This document shows, piece after piece, positions 53,460 to 63,156 of a stretch of DNA of 64,000 nt; position 1 is the stretch's first letter, and each line of letters opens with the position of its first letter. The notes under the pieces are model-generated. The model saw only the letters and a program-made list of their open reading frames with translations. It had not been told where the DNA came from and did not search any database. The DNA is from Gracilaria domingensis. Its lineage: Eukaryota; Rhodophyta; Florideophyceae; Gracilariales; Gracilariaceae. Made by a program: the position numbers and the translations under genes. The stretch is taken from the NCBI GenBank assembly GCA_022539475.1, contig VCMS01000140.1:1-64000 (forward strand). Direction: 5' to 3'.

Positions 53460-54254
53460 TCAAAGAGGTAGACTGGCATCAGAATTCTTTCGCGAAAGGA
53501 GTCGCCGCTTCTGCAATCGATACGCAATATGGGTGGAGAGGGCACCACGTCTATATCCATACACGACGCCAAGGAATAGAATCAGAACACCTAAAGAGAA
53601 TCGGAGGAGCACACTGGGACGAAATCCGCTTCCCAACCCATCAGCGACAAAGTTCTTCACAGCTTCCTTGCCCTTGTCCACCAATGTTTCCTGTCTGATC
53701 TCACACAGCGTGCTCCATCGTTGCGCCGCACCGGTAACCATCTCGCCGGCGCACATGGTCGCACACGCCGGCCACGACGAATTGGACGTTATGACCGTGA
53801 TGGCTTGCATACAAGGTGAAGGACATTTACCTGTTGTAAACAACGAACGACACGCGGGGCCTTCAACGGCGTCGAGCAATTGATCTGCCAGATATTCGCA
53901 ATCGCCCTCGCAACTCACGTCGGCCGGTCCAATGATGTCAGTAGAGTTGGTTGTGGCTTCGGTGCCGTTGAATCCATCGGTGACACCCAGGGGCATCTGC
54001 TGCGCCTGAGCCTGCGCTTGTGCGCGCGCGTCTTCGAGAGCGGCTCTCCCCTCACTGCTGTTGTTGGTGTCATTTTCATGATTCAGCAACTGCTGTGAAA
54101 GAGACTCCACGGCATCTGTGACGACGCCTTGTACGGAGCGAACGGCGTCTGGTTCAACGTCTTGGCTGCACGCTTGACGAACACTTGCAAAAAGAAAAAG
54201 TGCGCAAACGCACGCGATGGTGGGCGCGGTTCTCGACGCGGCGCGGTGCATCAT
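53460..54254 (-). CDS. Cys-rich type I membrane protein, family unknown
   Basis: 264 residues from the ATG at 54254 (tandem ATG, MMHRAAS). A signal peptide (residues about 10-35, TIACVCALFLFASV) leads to an acidic, Asn-rich region with four N-glycosylation sequons (NDT/NSS, NGT, NST, NSS). A compact domain with eight cysteines follows (CEGDCEYL, ACRSL, KCPSPCM, ACATMC, TLCEI), then a single membrane span (SLGVLILFLGVVYGYRRG), then a basic cytoplasmic tail with Arg/Ser. The even cysteine number suggests disulfides in the secretory pathway. I recognise no family. It lies upstream of, and on the same strand as, nothing obviously related; the next gene upstream is an aminotransferase on the same strand. 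Confidence 0.7.
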   Translation of the reverse strand: MMHRAASRTAPTIACVCALFLFASVRQACSQDVEPDAVRSVQGVVTDAVESLSQQLLNHENDTNNSSEGRAALEDARAQAQAQAQQMPLGVTDGFNGTEATTNSTDIIGPADVSCEGDCEYLADQLLDAVEGPACRSLFTTGKCPSPCMQAITVITSNSSWPACATMCAGEMVTGAAQRWSTLCEIRQETLVDKGKEAVKNFVADGLGSGFRPSVLLRFSLGVLILFLGVVYGYRRGALSTHIAYRLQKRRLLSRKNSDASLPL

Positions 54255-54464
54255 TGGAAGGCGGCGGCCAAACAAGAGATGCGTCGAAAGCGATTTGGAG
54301 TGAGCGTCGTGTCGTCGCCGCGTCGCGTGCGGAAAGCTTTCATACTCGCGCCGCCTTCATAACTCGCGTCCTGACGACGAACTGCTCGGCCGTCTCGTGC
54401 ATGACACAGGCGCGCCTGCGCAGCCGCGCGAGCAGGCAAAAAAGCGGCGCGTTGCAGTTTGAGT

Positions 54465-55667
54465 TTACAGATCAGAATGCGCTGTAATGAATTGCACGAG
54501 GCGCTGTCCCGCCTGTGCCACGTCCTCGCCGCTGCCCGTGCAGCTGAAGCGCACAAACGCGCCGCCGCGCTCCGCGTCGAAGTCGACGCCGGGCGTCGCC
54601 GCCACCCGGCAATCCATCAGCAGCCGGTCGCAAAGCTCCACCGACGACCGCACGCCCATCTTCCTGCACACCTCCTCACAGCGCGCGTACAAATAGAACG
54701 CACCCTGTGGTCGAATCGGGTGGAAACCGGCCCGTCGTAACGCGTCGCTCAGCGACGCCTGATTGCTGATGTATCGCTTTACGTGCGATTGTAACTCCGC
54801 TTCACATGGCTGAGAGAGTGCTGCCACCGCCGCGTGCTGCGAGAACGACGGAGCGCACAGAAACATGTTTTCCATTGTTCGTTCGATTGCCTGCATGAGC
54901 TTGACGTCTCGCGTGGCCAGCCAGCCCACGCGAAAGCCCGTCATGCACCAAAACTTGCTTAGAGAACTTATTACCACCACCTGATCGTCCAGTGACATGG
55001 CTGTCGTAGGTAAGTGCTCTCCAATGCCGTGGTAGATTTCATCGACCACCAATCGAATGCTGTTCTGTTTGCAGAACTGTGCCAGATCGCACAGTTGCTC
55101 CCCGGACAGAACGCTTCCCGTCGGGTTTGACGGCGATGCAACCACGAGGCCGGCCAAACCCTGCTTTCCGTGCTCGGCGCTCAGATGCGCCACGCTTGGT
55201 TGGAAATTGGTGCTTTCGTCCACAAGCAGGTCTACCACTTGAACGCCCATTGCCAATAACGTATGCCTGTAGCATGGATAGCCGGGTACGCTCACTGCGA
55301 CGCGATCCCCACTGTCAAAACACGAAAGAAACGTTGCGACGAAAGCACCGGACGCACCAGTGGTCACCGCGATAGCAGACGGTGCCACCTGCACGGAGTA
55401 CCACTCCAAGTAATGGTGTGCAATCGCTTTCTTCAGCTCCGGCGTTCCGAGCGAGGCCGTGTACGAGGTGGATGCGCATGCCAGCGAGTCTAGCACGGCT
55501 TTGGGCGGCGGCGTGCGCGGTTGACCCACTTCGAGGCGTAGCACTTTGTTGTATTCCGAGCCGTTCTCGCTTTGCAACTTCCTTTCAAGGTCGTTTGCGC
55601 GGCTGAGAATGCTCATCACACGGAAGCTTGATATGTGCGAGACGCGTTTAGAAGGGCTCAGCGTCAT
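54465..55667 (-). CDS. Class I PLP-dependent aminotransferase
   Basis: 400 residues, ATG at 55667, no introns. Domain hallmarks in order: LRLEVGQPRTPPP, SYTASLGTPELKKAIAHHY, TTGASGAFVATFLSCFD, VASPSNPTGSVL, VVDEIYHGI, and the PLP lysine in SSLSKFWCMTGFRVGWLA. The C-terminal arginine region is GGAFVRFSCTG. The length and layout fit the aspartate/aromatic aminotransferase subgroup (bacterial-type AspC/PatA-like) rather than the eukaryotic AST type. Substrate cannot be deduced. Its 5' side faces ELP1 across about 620 bp, and its 3' end precedes the membrane-protein gene by 210 bp. Confidence 0.88.
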   Translation of the reverse strand: MTLSPSKRVSHISSFRVMSILSRANDLERKLQSENGSEYNKVLRLEVGQPRTPPPKAVLDSLACASTSYTASLGTPELKKAIAHHYLEWYSVQVAPSAIAVTTGASGAFVATFLSCFDSGDRVAVSVPGYPCYRHTLLAMGVQVVDLLVDESTNFQPSVAHLSAEHGKQGLAGLVVASPSNPTGSVLSGEQLCDLAQFCKQNSIRLVVDEIYHGIGEHLPTTAMSLDDQVVVISSLSKFWCMTGFRVGWLATRDVKLMQAIERTMENMFLCAPSFSQHAAVAALSQPCEAELQSHVKRYISNQASLSDALRRAGFHPIRPQGAFYLYARCEEVCRKMGVRSSVELCDRLLMDCRVAATPGVDFDAERGGAFVRFSCTGSGEDVAQAGQRLVQFITAHSDL

Positions 55668-56287
55668 ACTGGGGAGTTGTTGAGATATTGTTGAGAGAGC
55701 TTTTTCGACAGTGCAGGACGGCTTCGTATTATGCGGTGGCGGAGATCATCTCTTGAAGCTCATCCATCTGTGGAAGGTAAGATGCAAGGTATTATCCCTT
55801 ACCCTAACAGCTAATCATGATGACATCCCAGTTGTCATCGAAGACCCCTCATTATTTAACGCCTCTCGTATAAAATTAATCACACTTGCGTCAACGAGTG
55901 CGACACACTTCCCGTAAATTGCGCCGCCTCGTTGAAAAGCACAACTTCAACGGAGACCACTGCTGAAGAGGATGATGAAGGCAGCCGAAGGCTGCTTTCG
56001 TCATCCTCAAATGCATCAATGATCTCCGTTCGAAGAGGAAGGATGTGCTGTCCAGGGACTTCAAGAAAAGAACAAAACCACAATAATGCAATGTGAATTA
56101 AACTCATTCGGATGTAATTAGTACTTTGCCATCTCCATGACGGCGGCTGGATCAACACAGGAAACCGAAACGGAGCATCTGCTTATGATCAAGCTTCATG
56201 ATGAACAAGGAGACGCCGTCTTCTTAATATGCAAAAGAGTCTGACGAGAGCAAACACGCTCCTTCTCTGCAGCTTTGCAGCTGAGAA
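55668..56287. promoter_or_regulatory. Divergent spacer between aminotransferase and ELP1
   Basis: It contains a strong imperfect hairpin: stem arms near 55963-55981 and 55985-56003 (19 bp, two mismatches, 3-nt loop GAA), with an outer stem of CTTCAACGGAGA against TCTCCGTTCGAAG. A minus-strand ORF overlaps it (separate entry). Confidence 0.45.
55880..56104 (-). CDS. Doubtful small secreted-type ORF
   Basis: From the ATG at 56104 a 75-residue protein with a hydrophobic start (MSLIHIALLWFCSFLEVPG) and an acidic Ser-rich rest. The coding strand runs through the hairpin, and ELP1 begins only 180 bp to the right. There is no family match. It may be chance. Confidence 0.2.
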   Translation of the reverse strand, partial: SLIHIALLWFCSFLEVPGQHILPLRTEIIDAFEDDESSLRLPSSSSSAVVSVEVVLFNEAAQFTGSVSHSLTQV

Positions 56288-59200
56288 ATGCAGAACTTGC
56301 ACACCGTGCGCCAACATGTGACACCACTCCCGCCCGACCCGACCCATGCTGTATATTGTGAGCAGCTGCATACTCTTCATCAACTGCACCAATGCTTGCG
56401 TCTTTATTCCGAAACAGAGCAGCACGATATCAACACATCATCTATTCCGGTAGGTTTGACGATACATAACGGAGCCCCTCTTCTTGCAACGCGCGCAGGG
56501 GAGCTAATTTCCATTGATGACGGGCAGGTGAGCTTTGTGGGCGATGTCACGCACGAGGCCCCGGAAAAGTCTGGCATTCTGGCAATTGGTGCAAGCAGCG
56601 ATGGCTGTCTTCTTATTATTGTTTCTCCTGTCTCAATAACTGTTCTCGATTCTGAGTTCGAGAAGCTTTCGGAGATATCTATAGAGCACCTTGCGACGCA
56701 AGCCACTATTGCATGGCGGTCTGATGGCGAGTTTTTTGTCGTTTTGTATACATCTGATCGAACTCATGGAATCGTTGTGGATCGCAGCCGCGAGAATATC
56801 AAAGCGCTAGAAGTTGGCGATCTTGACCTCTGCTGTTCTGTGGCATGGGAATCTCGTGTGGGTGGCATGATTTCTGTGCCGGATAGTCAAGGAAACTTGA
56901 TTTTCTTTGAGAGGAATGGTTTGCGTCACATTCGTTCCGACTTTAAGGCTGGTGATACGAAGTTTGCCAGATGGAATCATAGTGCTCGCATTCTAGCTGT
57001 TGTCGATGGTACGGGTGTCACGTTTTGGACTCGGGCAAATTACTATTGGTACAAGAAGAAGAGACTTGCCATCGCAAGAGATATTGTCGATGTACTATGG
57101 GATGAAGATGACGTGTTTTGTGCCCATGTTGTCACTTCCGAATCACTTATTGATATTCATATGAGTATGCGAACCAGCACCGTAGTACCAACCGACGATG
57201 GTACGAATGTCACCATGATTGACGGTTCCAAGCTAATGCTGACCAATATATCACGAGGCGTAGTGCCCCCTCCGATGAGTCACGGTATCGTGGAATTCGA
57301 CGCCCCTGTCGACACCGTATTTGACGCCAACGGAATGATTGGCGCACTTCGATGCGACGGGGTCGTAGAGGTTTTGCAGTTTTCAAAGCCACTATCAAGT
57401 CCTTGCGTTCCCTCAGCTCCCGGTGTTGCAGATGTCACGAGAAGGAAATGGGTTCTTCCGACAGCAGAGAAAGAATGGCTAGGTGTTCTTTCATACCGAC
57501 TTCCAGTGATGATTGACTCCAATGTGATTGCCTTAGTGAAGTCGCTTCCCGTCGCAAGTGGTGAGTCGTCTGACAGTGTCGTTGTACTTCGTCTCGATCA
57601 AGGTGAAGCTTCACTTGTCGCGGCCTACAAATGTGGAGCTTGCGTTACAACTATGTCTAGATCATCCTCGGCCTCCTTGATTTTGTCGCTGGGGGAAGAT
57701 TCGGTTGTAGTTCTTGACGTCGACATTGAAAAACGTGTTTGCACAGAACTATTCCATCGCCAAGGAACTCTAAGAAACGAAGCAACCACAGTTGTTGATT
57801 TGGCAATATCATCACATGGAAAGCTTGCTCTTGCTCATGGTAAAGATGGTGAACTGGAAGTCATTGATTTCGAGAAGAACAAAATTCTGTCTATCTCGAA
57901 CGAATGCACTTCCTTCACGCTTCACGAAAGCTTTCTTGTGTTCACCACACGATCTCATCTCCTTTACTGCATATGGATGAGTGCTTCTGCATTACATGGT
58001 AACTTCGAAGAGAACAAAAAAGTACCCTCTCTCCTTGACGAATTGAATGCCATAGCAAATCCGGATGGAGCCTCATGGGGACGTGGCTGTTTGGCCGTAG
58101 GGCTAGGGGCCACCAGACCGGTAGACCGTGGCTCTCTTATCGTAACTGGTATTCCTGGAGATGTCAGCGTTGTCCTTCAAGTACCCCGTGGGAACATCGA
58201 GACGATTGCTCCACGCCCTCTAGTGTTTCAAGCTGTATATCGATACGCAAAACTTGGGCAATTCGCAGATGCCTTCATTCTTTGCCGAAGACAACGAGTG
58301 GACATGAATTATCTTGTCGATGCAGACTATGATAACTTCCTTAAGAGCACAGCCGTTTTTGTCGAGCAAGTTGGTAAAGCTGGACACTTAAGCGTTTTCT
58401 TAAGCTTCCTGAAGGGTGATCAGTTGAGAGTGAACACAATTTGTGATTCGATTGTTGCTGCTATGAGAAATGATAGAAACTCCAAGCGTTTCACATCAGC
58501 GATACTGACAGGTCTTGTTAAACACGAACCGTCTAATTTTGACGGTGCTCTTGAGTTAGTTCGAGATGCAAGAGCTCGAAGTAACGAAGAAGGTTTAGCT
58601 GCCGTGGATTATCTTTTCGTGCTTCTGAAAGACGAAGAAAGAGTTTATAACCATGCTCTTGGGATGTATGATTTGAAATTGGCTTCCTTTGTAGCCGAAT
58701 CGAGCCAAATGGATCCAGCTGAGTTTTCGAAAGAGCTACGGATGCTGCATGGCATGAATGAGAACTATAGAAAGTACAACATAGATATGAAGCTGGAAAG
58801 GTATGATTCGGCACTGAGGCACTTGTTTGCGTGTGGAAAAGAGAAATTTGGACAATGCGTTTCTCTGACTCATGAGCATCAACTCTACGAACCCGCACTG
58901 CAACTATTCAGTGGTGAGGAAGACATAATTTCGGATTTGTTGAATGGGTATGGAAACTACCTTCAACGTTCTGGAAGTTTTGATGACGCAGCTGCCGTAT
59001 TCATTCGGAACGGAGATCTTCAACAAGCAAGTATATGTTATCAGAAAGGGGGAAGATGGCAGCTCGCAATCAATGCTGTTTCCCGTTTGACCCTCTCTGA
59101 CGAACAGAAATGCTCAATGTATGATGTCATCTCCACAGGTCTGGCTGAAGCCGGCAACATGATAGATGCGGCAAAGATTAAGGGTACTCTGATGAAAGAC

Positions 59201-59950
59201 ATAGGCAGTGCTGTTGAACTTCTTGTGACAGGGGAAGAGTGGGAGGCGGCATTTGAACTTTTAACCCTTTGGAGCCCTAACCTCGCGACGAAAGACGAAG
59301 CACAGGATCTGTGGGAAAGACTGGTGGATGATATAAAGGAAGGGTACGAGGCTTTATCGTCTACGATATCTGAAAACCGTTCGAAGCTGCGTGAACGTCG
59401 TAATCGACTTGAAACTTTGCGAGAATCAAAGGAAGCAATACGGCAAAGATTAGGGTCTAAAGCTGCCGGTGATGATGAAGCAGGTTCAGATGTGTTCTCA
59501 GCCACTACTGCATCTTCTATCGCCAGCAATCTATCTGATGTTACATTTACTTCCAAAACTTCTATGACAAGTTTGTACACTAGTCTAAATCAAACAGGGC
59601 CGCTAAGTGCGGCAAAACTCGAGAAACAAGCGGAGAAGAGGCGGCGGAAAGCAGCCAAGAAAAGGATCCGACAGGGTCACCCAAGGGAAGAGGAGGCATT
59701 GGTAGCCTACTTGAGGAAGCTCATTCCCAGCGATTTCCTCCGCGAACGAGTTAACAAGACTTGTAGGGCTTTGCTCTATGTGGGAAGGGTTGCTGAGGTC
59801 GGGAAGCTCGTCGAGGAAATCAAAACGTACCTAAGTGAATCGCTATTGTTGCCAGAGGACGTGTTGCCTTCTGAGGACAGAGGTGCTCTAGACGGGGCCT
59901 TCTGGGTTAGTCATTCCAAACTGGCCCACATTATGCATCCAAACAGATGA
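56288..59950 (+). CDS. ELP1: Elongator complex protein 1
   Basis: A single-exon 1220-residue protein. The N-terminal half is a pair of WD40-type propellers; diagnostic stretches are ISVPDSQGNLIFFERNGLRH, then ARWNHSARILAV and FWTRANYYWYKKKRL. The C-terminal half is helical TPR-like: LELVRDARARSNEEGLAAVD, LYEPALQLFSGEE, ICYQKGGRWQLAINAV. Near the end a basic cluster (KRRRKAAKKRIRQGHPREEE) matches the conserved tRNA-binding basic region followed by the dimerisation helices. ELP1 is the scaffold of Elongator, which modifies wobble uridine in tRNA anticodons (cm5U family). Somewhat shorter than human or yeast ELP1 (about 1330-1350). Tail to tail with RPN10. Confidence 0.93.
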   Translation: MQNLHTVRQHVTPLPPDPTHAVYCEQLHTLHQLHQCLRLYSETEQHDINTSSIPVGLTIHNGAPLLATRAGELISIDDGQVSFVGDVTHEAPEKSGILAIGASSDGCLLIIVSPVSITVLDSEFEKLSEISIEHLATQATIAWRSDGEFFVVLYTSDRTHGIVVDRSRENIKALEVGDLDLCCSVAWESRVGGMISVPDSQGNLIFFERNGLRHIRSDFKAGDTKFARWNHSARILAVVDGTGVTFWTRANYYWYKKKRLAIARDIVDVLWDEDDVFCAHVVTSESLIDIHMSMRTSTVVPTDDGTNVTMIDGSKLMLTNISRGVVPPPMSHGIVEFDAPVDTVFDANGMIGALRCDGVVEVLQFSKPLSSPCVPSAPGVADVTRRKWVLPTAEKEWLGVLSYRLPVMIDSNVIALVKSLPVASGESSDSVVVLRLDQGEASLVAAYKCGACVTTMSRSSSASLILSLGEDSVVVLDVDIEKRVCTELFHRQGTLRNEATTVVDLAISSHGKLALAHGKDGELEVIDFEKNKILSISNECTSFTLHESFLVFTTRSHLLYCIWMSASALHGNFEENKKVPSLLDELNAIANPDGASWGRGCLAVGLGATRPVDRGSLIVTGIPGDVSVVLQVPRGNIETIAPRPLVFQAVYRYAKLGQFADAFILCRRQRVDMNYLVDADYDNFLKSTAVFVEQVGKAGHLSVFLSFLKGDQLRVNTICDSIVAAMRNDRNSKRFTSAILTGLVKHEPSNFDGALELVRDARARSNEEGLAAVDYLFVLLKDEERVYNHALGMYDLKLASFVAESSQMDPAEFSKELRMLHGMNENYRKYNIDMKLERYDSALRHLFACGKEKFGQCVSLTHEHQLYEPALQLFSGEEDIISDLLNGYGNYLQRSGSFDDAAAVFIRNGDLQQASICYQKGGRWQLAINAVSRLTLSDEQKCSMYDVISTGLAEAGNMIDAAKIKGTLMKDIGSAVELLVTGEEWEAAFELLTLWSPNLATKDEAQDLWERLVDDIKEGYEALSSTISENRSKLRERRNRLETLRESKEAIRQRLGSKAAGDDEAGSDVFSATTASSIASNLSDVTFTSKTSMTSLYTSLNQTGPLSAAKLEKQAEKRRRKAAKKRIRQGHPREEEALVAYLRKLIPSDFLRERVNKTCRALLYVGRVAEVGKLVEEIKTYLSESLLLPEDVLPSEDRGALDGAFWVSHSKLAHIMHPNR

Positions 59951-60317
59951 GAGAACAAAAAGTAGAGAAACGTGACTCCCAAGGGTACACTAAAGGTTTC
60001 GAGATTCTCGTTTCTTCGCGCACCAGTGGTCTGCGCAAAAGTAAAGTTCGAAAGGTCACTGATTTGGACTGCGCGCACAAAACACTGCATCATTCACAAC
60101 ACTATTTGTACTACTATGGATCGCGCGATGTTGTGGATATCAATGCGAGAACCATTAGGTACTCCTCCCTCTGCAGACACTGCATAGCAATAGTACAATT
60201 TACGAGGGCTGTGTAATCCCTGTCTCAGCAGTCTGCTACAAAGATCAAAACTCTGTCCACTTCAAGGATCTGGCAAAGACTTCTAGGGGTTTGGTTGCCG
60301 CGTATCACACCTACTTG
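59951..60317. other. Convergent 3' intergenic region
   Basis: Terminates ELP1 (+) and RPN10 (-). Nothing else seen. Confidence 0.6.
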
Positions 60318-61424
60318 TCATGAACTTTCTTTCTTATCGTCATCGTCCTTCTTATCTGAAGAGCTTCCGTTCGTGGGCTCTGCAGTAGCTTTTGAAAGTT
60401 CAATTGCTCGCCTTAGCATCTCTGCATCTTCATCATTATCAACATCCATGTTTTCGCCAGTTCCGTAGAGGTCTTCGTCGTTATCGTCATACTTTCCCTT
60501 CGACGCAGAGCCACTATCTTTGTTGTCTCCTTCATTTGTAGCTCCATCTGCGCCGCTCTCCGCCGCTTCTTGAGCTGCCCGAGCTTGTCTGGCACGCTCC
60601 TCTTCCATTGAAATTCTGAGAACCATTGCAAGTTCTGGGTCTTCTGCTGGGTCAACTCCGTACGGGAAATTGTTCGCAGCACCGTCTCCAGTACCTCCAC
60701 CAGCTCCGCCACCACCACCGCTTTCGCGCTCCATGTAAATATCGGAGTTCATAAGCGCATCGGCTAAGTTCGGACCCCCGGCAGGAACATGCAGAGCTCT
60801 GGAATTGTCGTTAGAGTTAACAGAATCAATGAATGCATCGATCTTTGACTGGTTTTCACCCTCCAGGCCAATGTTGATGACGTCGACCGAAACAGAGTTC
60901 TTTTTCAGGCTCTTACCGAGCTTAACGAGTGCCTCCACTTCGGCAGACAACGGACTGCTGACAAACACAACAATACGTTGTCGCTGCAGCGAGTTCTGTC
61001 GATGCTTAAGTGCTAGCTGCGCCTTCTGGATTCCCGCCATGAAGTTGGCTTCGCCATCAAATTGAACGTCGTGCATGCATGTAAAGATCCGACCAAGATC
61101 GCGAGTGGAGGTTACGAGAATGCGAGCGCTGCGACCTGCGAGAGTTAGCAGTCCCACAGAGCTTTCCGCATTGGCCTGAACCTTCGCGGAGCAGAGCATG
61201 TTAACGGAATCAACCTGTACGGCCTGGTCGCATTGCATTCGCGTGGTTCGAGATGAGGATTTTGTCAGTCGCGATCTCATTCATTCAGTAGAATACGAGG
61301 AACATGAGCGATTGATTCAAATGAAATAGACATTAAAGTCACTTACAAATCTGGAAGGAGCGAAATCGCCATTTCGACTGAACTCGGAGTTATCGACGCA
61401 AATGATGGTGGCTTCCAGACCCAT
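60318..61424 (-). CDS. RPN10: 26S proteasome ubiquitin receptor RPN10 (spliced, two exons)
   Basis: Exon 1 is 61424-61347 (26 codons, MGLEATIICVDNSEF... to ...FAPSRF). The intron is 61346-61224 (GTAAGT...GACCAG, 123 bp), and exon 2 is 61223-60318. The splice was placed by alignment with the family: SRF joins AVQVDSVNML, keeping the spacing of VWA domains (RFQAQADAVNLI in animals). The VWA domain spans about 1-190 (VGLLTLAGRSARILV, ALKHRQNSLQRQRIVVFV). A poly-Gly linker follows, then ubiquitin-interacting motifs at EDPELAMVLRISMEEE and DAEMLRRAIELSKA, then an acidic C-terminus. RPN10 captures polyubiquitinated substrates at the proteasome. A longer ORF starting upstream in exon 2 with ATG would lose the conserved N-terminus and is wrong. 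Confidence 0.95.
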
Positions 61425-62283
61425 CTTTCTTTCTGCAGAGGCGGTTGAAAGTTTCGAAGTACGCGTTCGTGAGAATGGCGATCTACCGCGTCAGTTCGGC
61501 GCCTCGTGCTTGAGTACGCAGGGTTGCAACGCGACACAGGGCTACGAACTTTTGAGGCGATGGTGGAGTTGTGCTTCAAAGGCCCGAATGAATTGCAATG
61601 GCTTCTCGTGTTGCCGCATGGCTCCAGCGTCTTCCGCTATCTTCCTATCTAACCCTTTTCTGTGCGGTTAAAAAAAGAGCCGCGGTATTTTGAAGTGCTA
61701 AAATATTTATTTTTAAAAAGGCCGACAACAGACTGTGGTGCATTATCTGGGAATGACGGAAGGCCTTTTGGCTTGACCATCGACGCGACATTACACATCA
61801 CGCTACCAGCTGGTAGTCCCATCTCGGAATTTTCGTCCGAAGCGACGATCTTTAATCAATCTCTTGTAGAGGTGAATGGAGATGGAATGACGAACGACAA
61901 CGCAACAGGATTTTTTTCCCGCTTTTGGCTCAACTCTTTGAATACATGCAGACTGCATGATGCAGCCATTAGAGTCGCAGGTTATCAAGTCACTGCAAGA
62001 AAATAACTGTTCATTCGTTGATGATGTCAGCTTCTGTCTGTCTTCTTCGGTTGCAACGCCGAAGAACGCCTTACTTGGAACATAACATGCAATTTGAATA
62101 CTGCTTTACGAGTGCGCTCGAAATCGTTCTATCGACACTTCACAACGGTTTTTACACGAATAATCGGCTCCCGATCCTATGATCGTCATGGAGGAAGCAA
62201 GTCGATGTGCAGATCCCACCCAGCTGGGATCCTTCGGGAAGAGACAGAAGCAAGGGATGATTCTGACGTCTGGTCCACTGAAA
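61425..62283. other. Intergenic region with one unexplained ORF
   Basis: The + strand frame 61662-62006 (114 codons) has no family features and runs through what should be the 3' side of the leftward methyltransferase. I give it no call. RPN10's promoter should be at the left edge. Confidence 0.4.
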
Positions 62284-63156
62284 TCATATCCTTGGTTTCC
62301 TTGCAACAAGCCATACAATATCATTGTCCGCCACGTTTCCATACAGGTACTTTCCCGCGCTGTAATATTTGCAAGCCTCAATGGCAAACCCGGCGAGTTC
62401 AGCAAACGTGCGCACTTCTTCACATGTCATGATATATAACTTGTCCGGAAAGATTCCCAAGCTCTTCAATTTGGGCGACAGTTCGACAAACCCGGGTGCA
62501 AGTTGAACAATGTCATCAGGGACATTCATGAGCAGTTCCATTGCACGCTCATAAGTAATATTACCATTGTACGTCAAATCTTTGCCGCCGCCATTATACA
62601 TAAAAGATGGAGACACACTTGTTGTCACCAGGGTTCCCCCCGGCATGAGCCATTTATAAATATCATTGAACAACTTCTGAGGACCGCCTGGAGGAAGAAA
62701 GTGTATCATTTCAGCCACCAGTACACCAGCAAAGCATCCTTCTGCAAACAACTCACTAGATGGTAAAGTGGCTACGATCGTGCCTTGTAACCTTCCTGAC
62801 GTTTCAACCTCTGACGCTCTTTCGCGAAGTTTCAGCATGTGCAGAGGATCCGAATCTACAGCGATAACATCTCGCCCGTGTTTCAGCGCATAAATTGTAT
62901 GTACGCCGTAACAGGCACCCAAATCGGCAATTGGTTGTCCAGATTCCGGAAGAGCAGTAAGCCAAGGACGTACTATAGCTTCCAGGACCCGGAGAAAATG
63001 GAAACCGTGTTTGTTGTTGGTTTTCTCCCAGCCGCGGGAACGTAGCGAAGCCTCGTCGCTCAAGTCTGGATCACTACCGCTTTGATTTGGGTTGGGAGAG
63101 GAAGAAGAAGCAATTGAAGCAATTGATTGCACTTCATTCTCGTCTTCGTTGTTCAT
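62284..63156 (-). CDS. SAM-dependent methyltransferase, class I
   Basis: 290 residues from the ATG at 63156, single exon. The first 40 residues are Ser/Asp-rich. Core motifs follow: PIADLGACYGVHTIYALKHG (motif I, about 94), VIAVDSDPLHMLKLRE (acidic ribose-binding end of strand 2), FAGVLVAEMIHFLPPGG (motif IV), and GGTLVTTSVSPSF. The middle insertion with LMNVPDDIVQLAPGF may make the substrate pocket. This is a class I fold methyltransferase distinct from the one at 50843; the methylated molecule cannot be told. It is the last clear gene on this side. Confidence 0.8.
   Translation of the reverse strand: MNNEDENEVQSIASIASSSSPNPNQSGSDPDLSDEASLRSRGWEKTNNKHGFHFLRVLEAIVRPWLTALPESGQPIADLGACYGVHTIYALKHGRDVIAVDSDPLHMLKLRERASEVETSGRLQGTIVATLPSSELFAEGCFAGVLVAEMIHFLPPGGPQKLFNDIYKWLMPGGTLVTTSVSPSFMYNGGGKDLTYNGNITYERAMELLMNVPDDIVQLAPGFVELSPKLKSLGIFPDKLYIMTCEEVRTFAELAGFAIEACKYYSAGKYLYGNVADNDIVWLVARKPRI

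Noticed and set aside
60318-61280. RPN10 read as a single-exon gene from an ATG at 61280
   Set aside because: It would replace the conserved MGLEATIICVDNSEF start by unrelated residues; the spliced model restores VWA spacing exactly.
61662-62006. Plus-strand ORF of 114 codons
   Set aside because: No recognisable domain or signal; composition like surrounding non-coding DNA.
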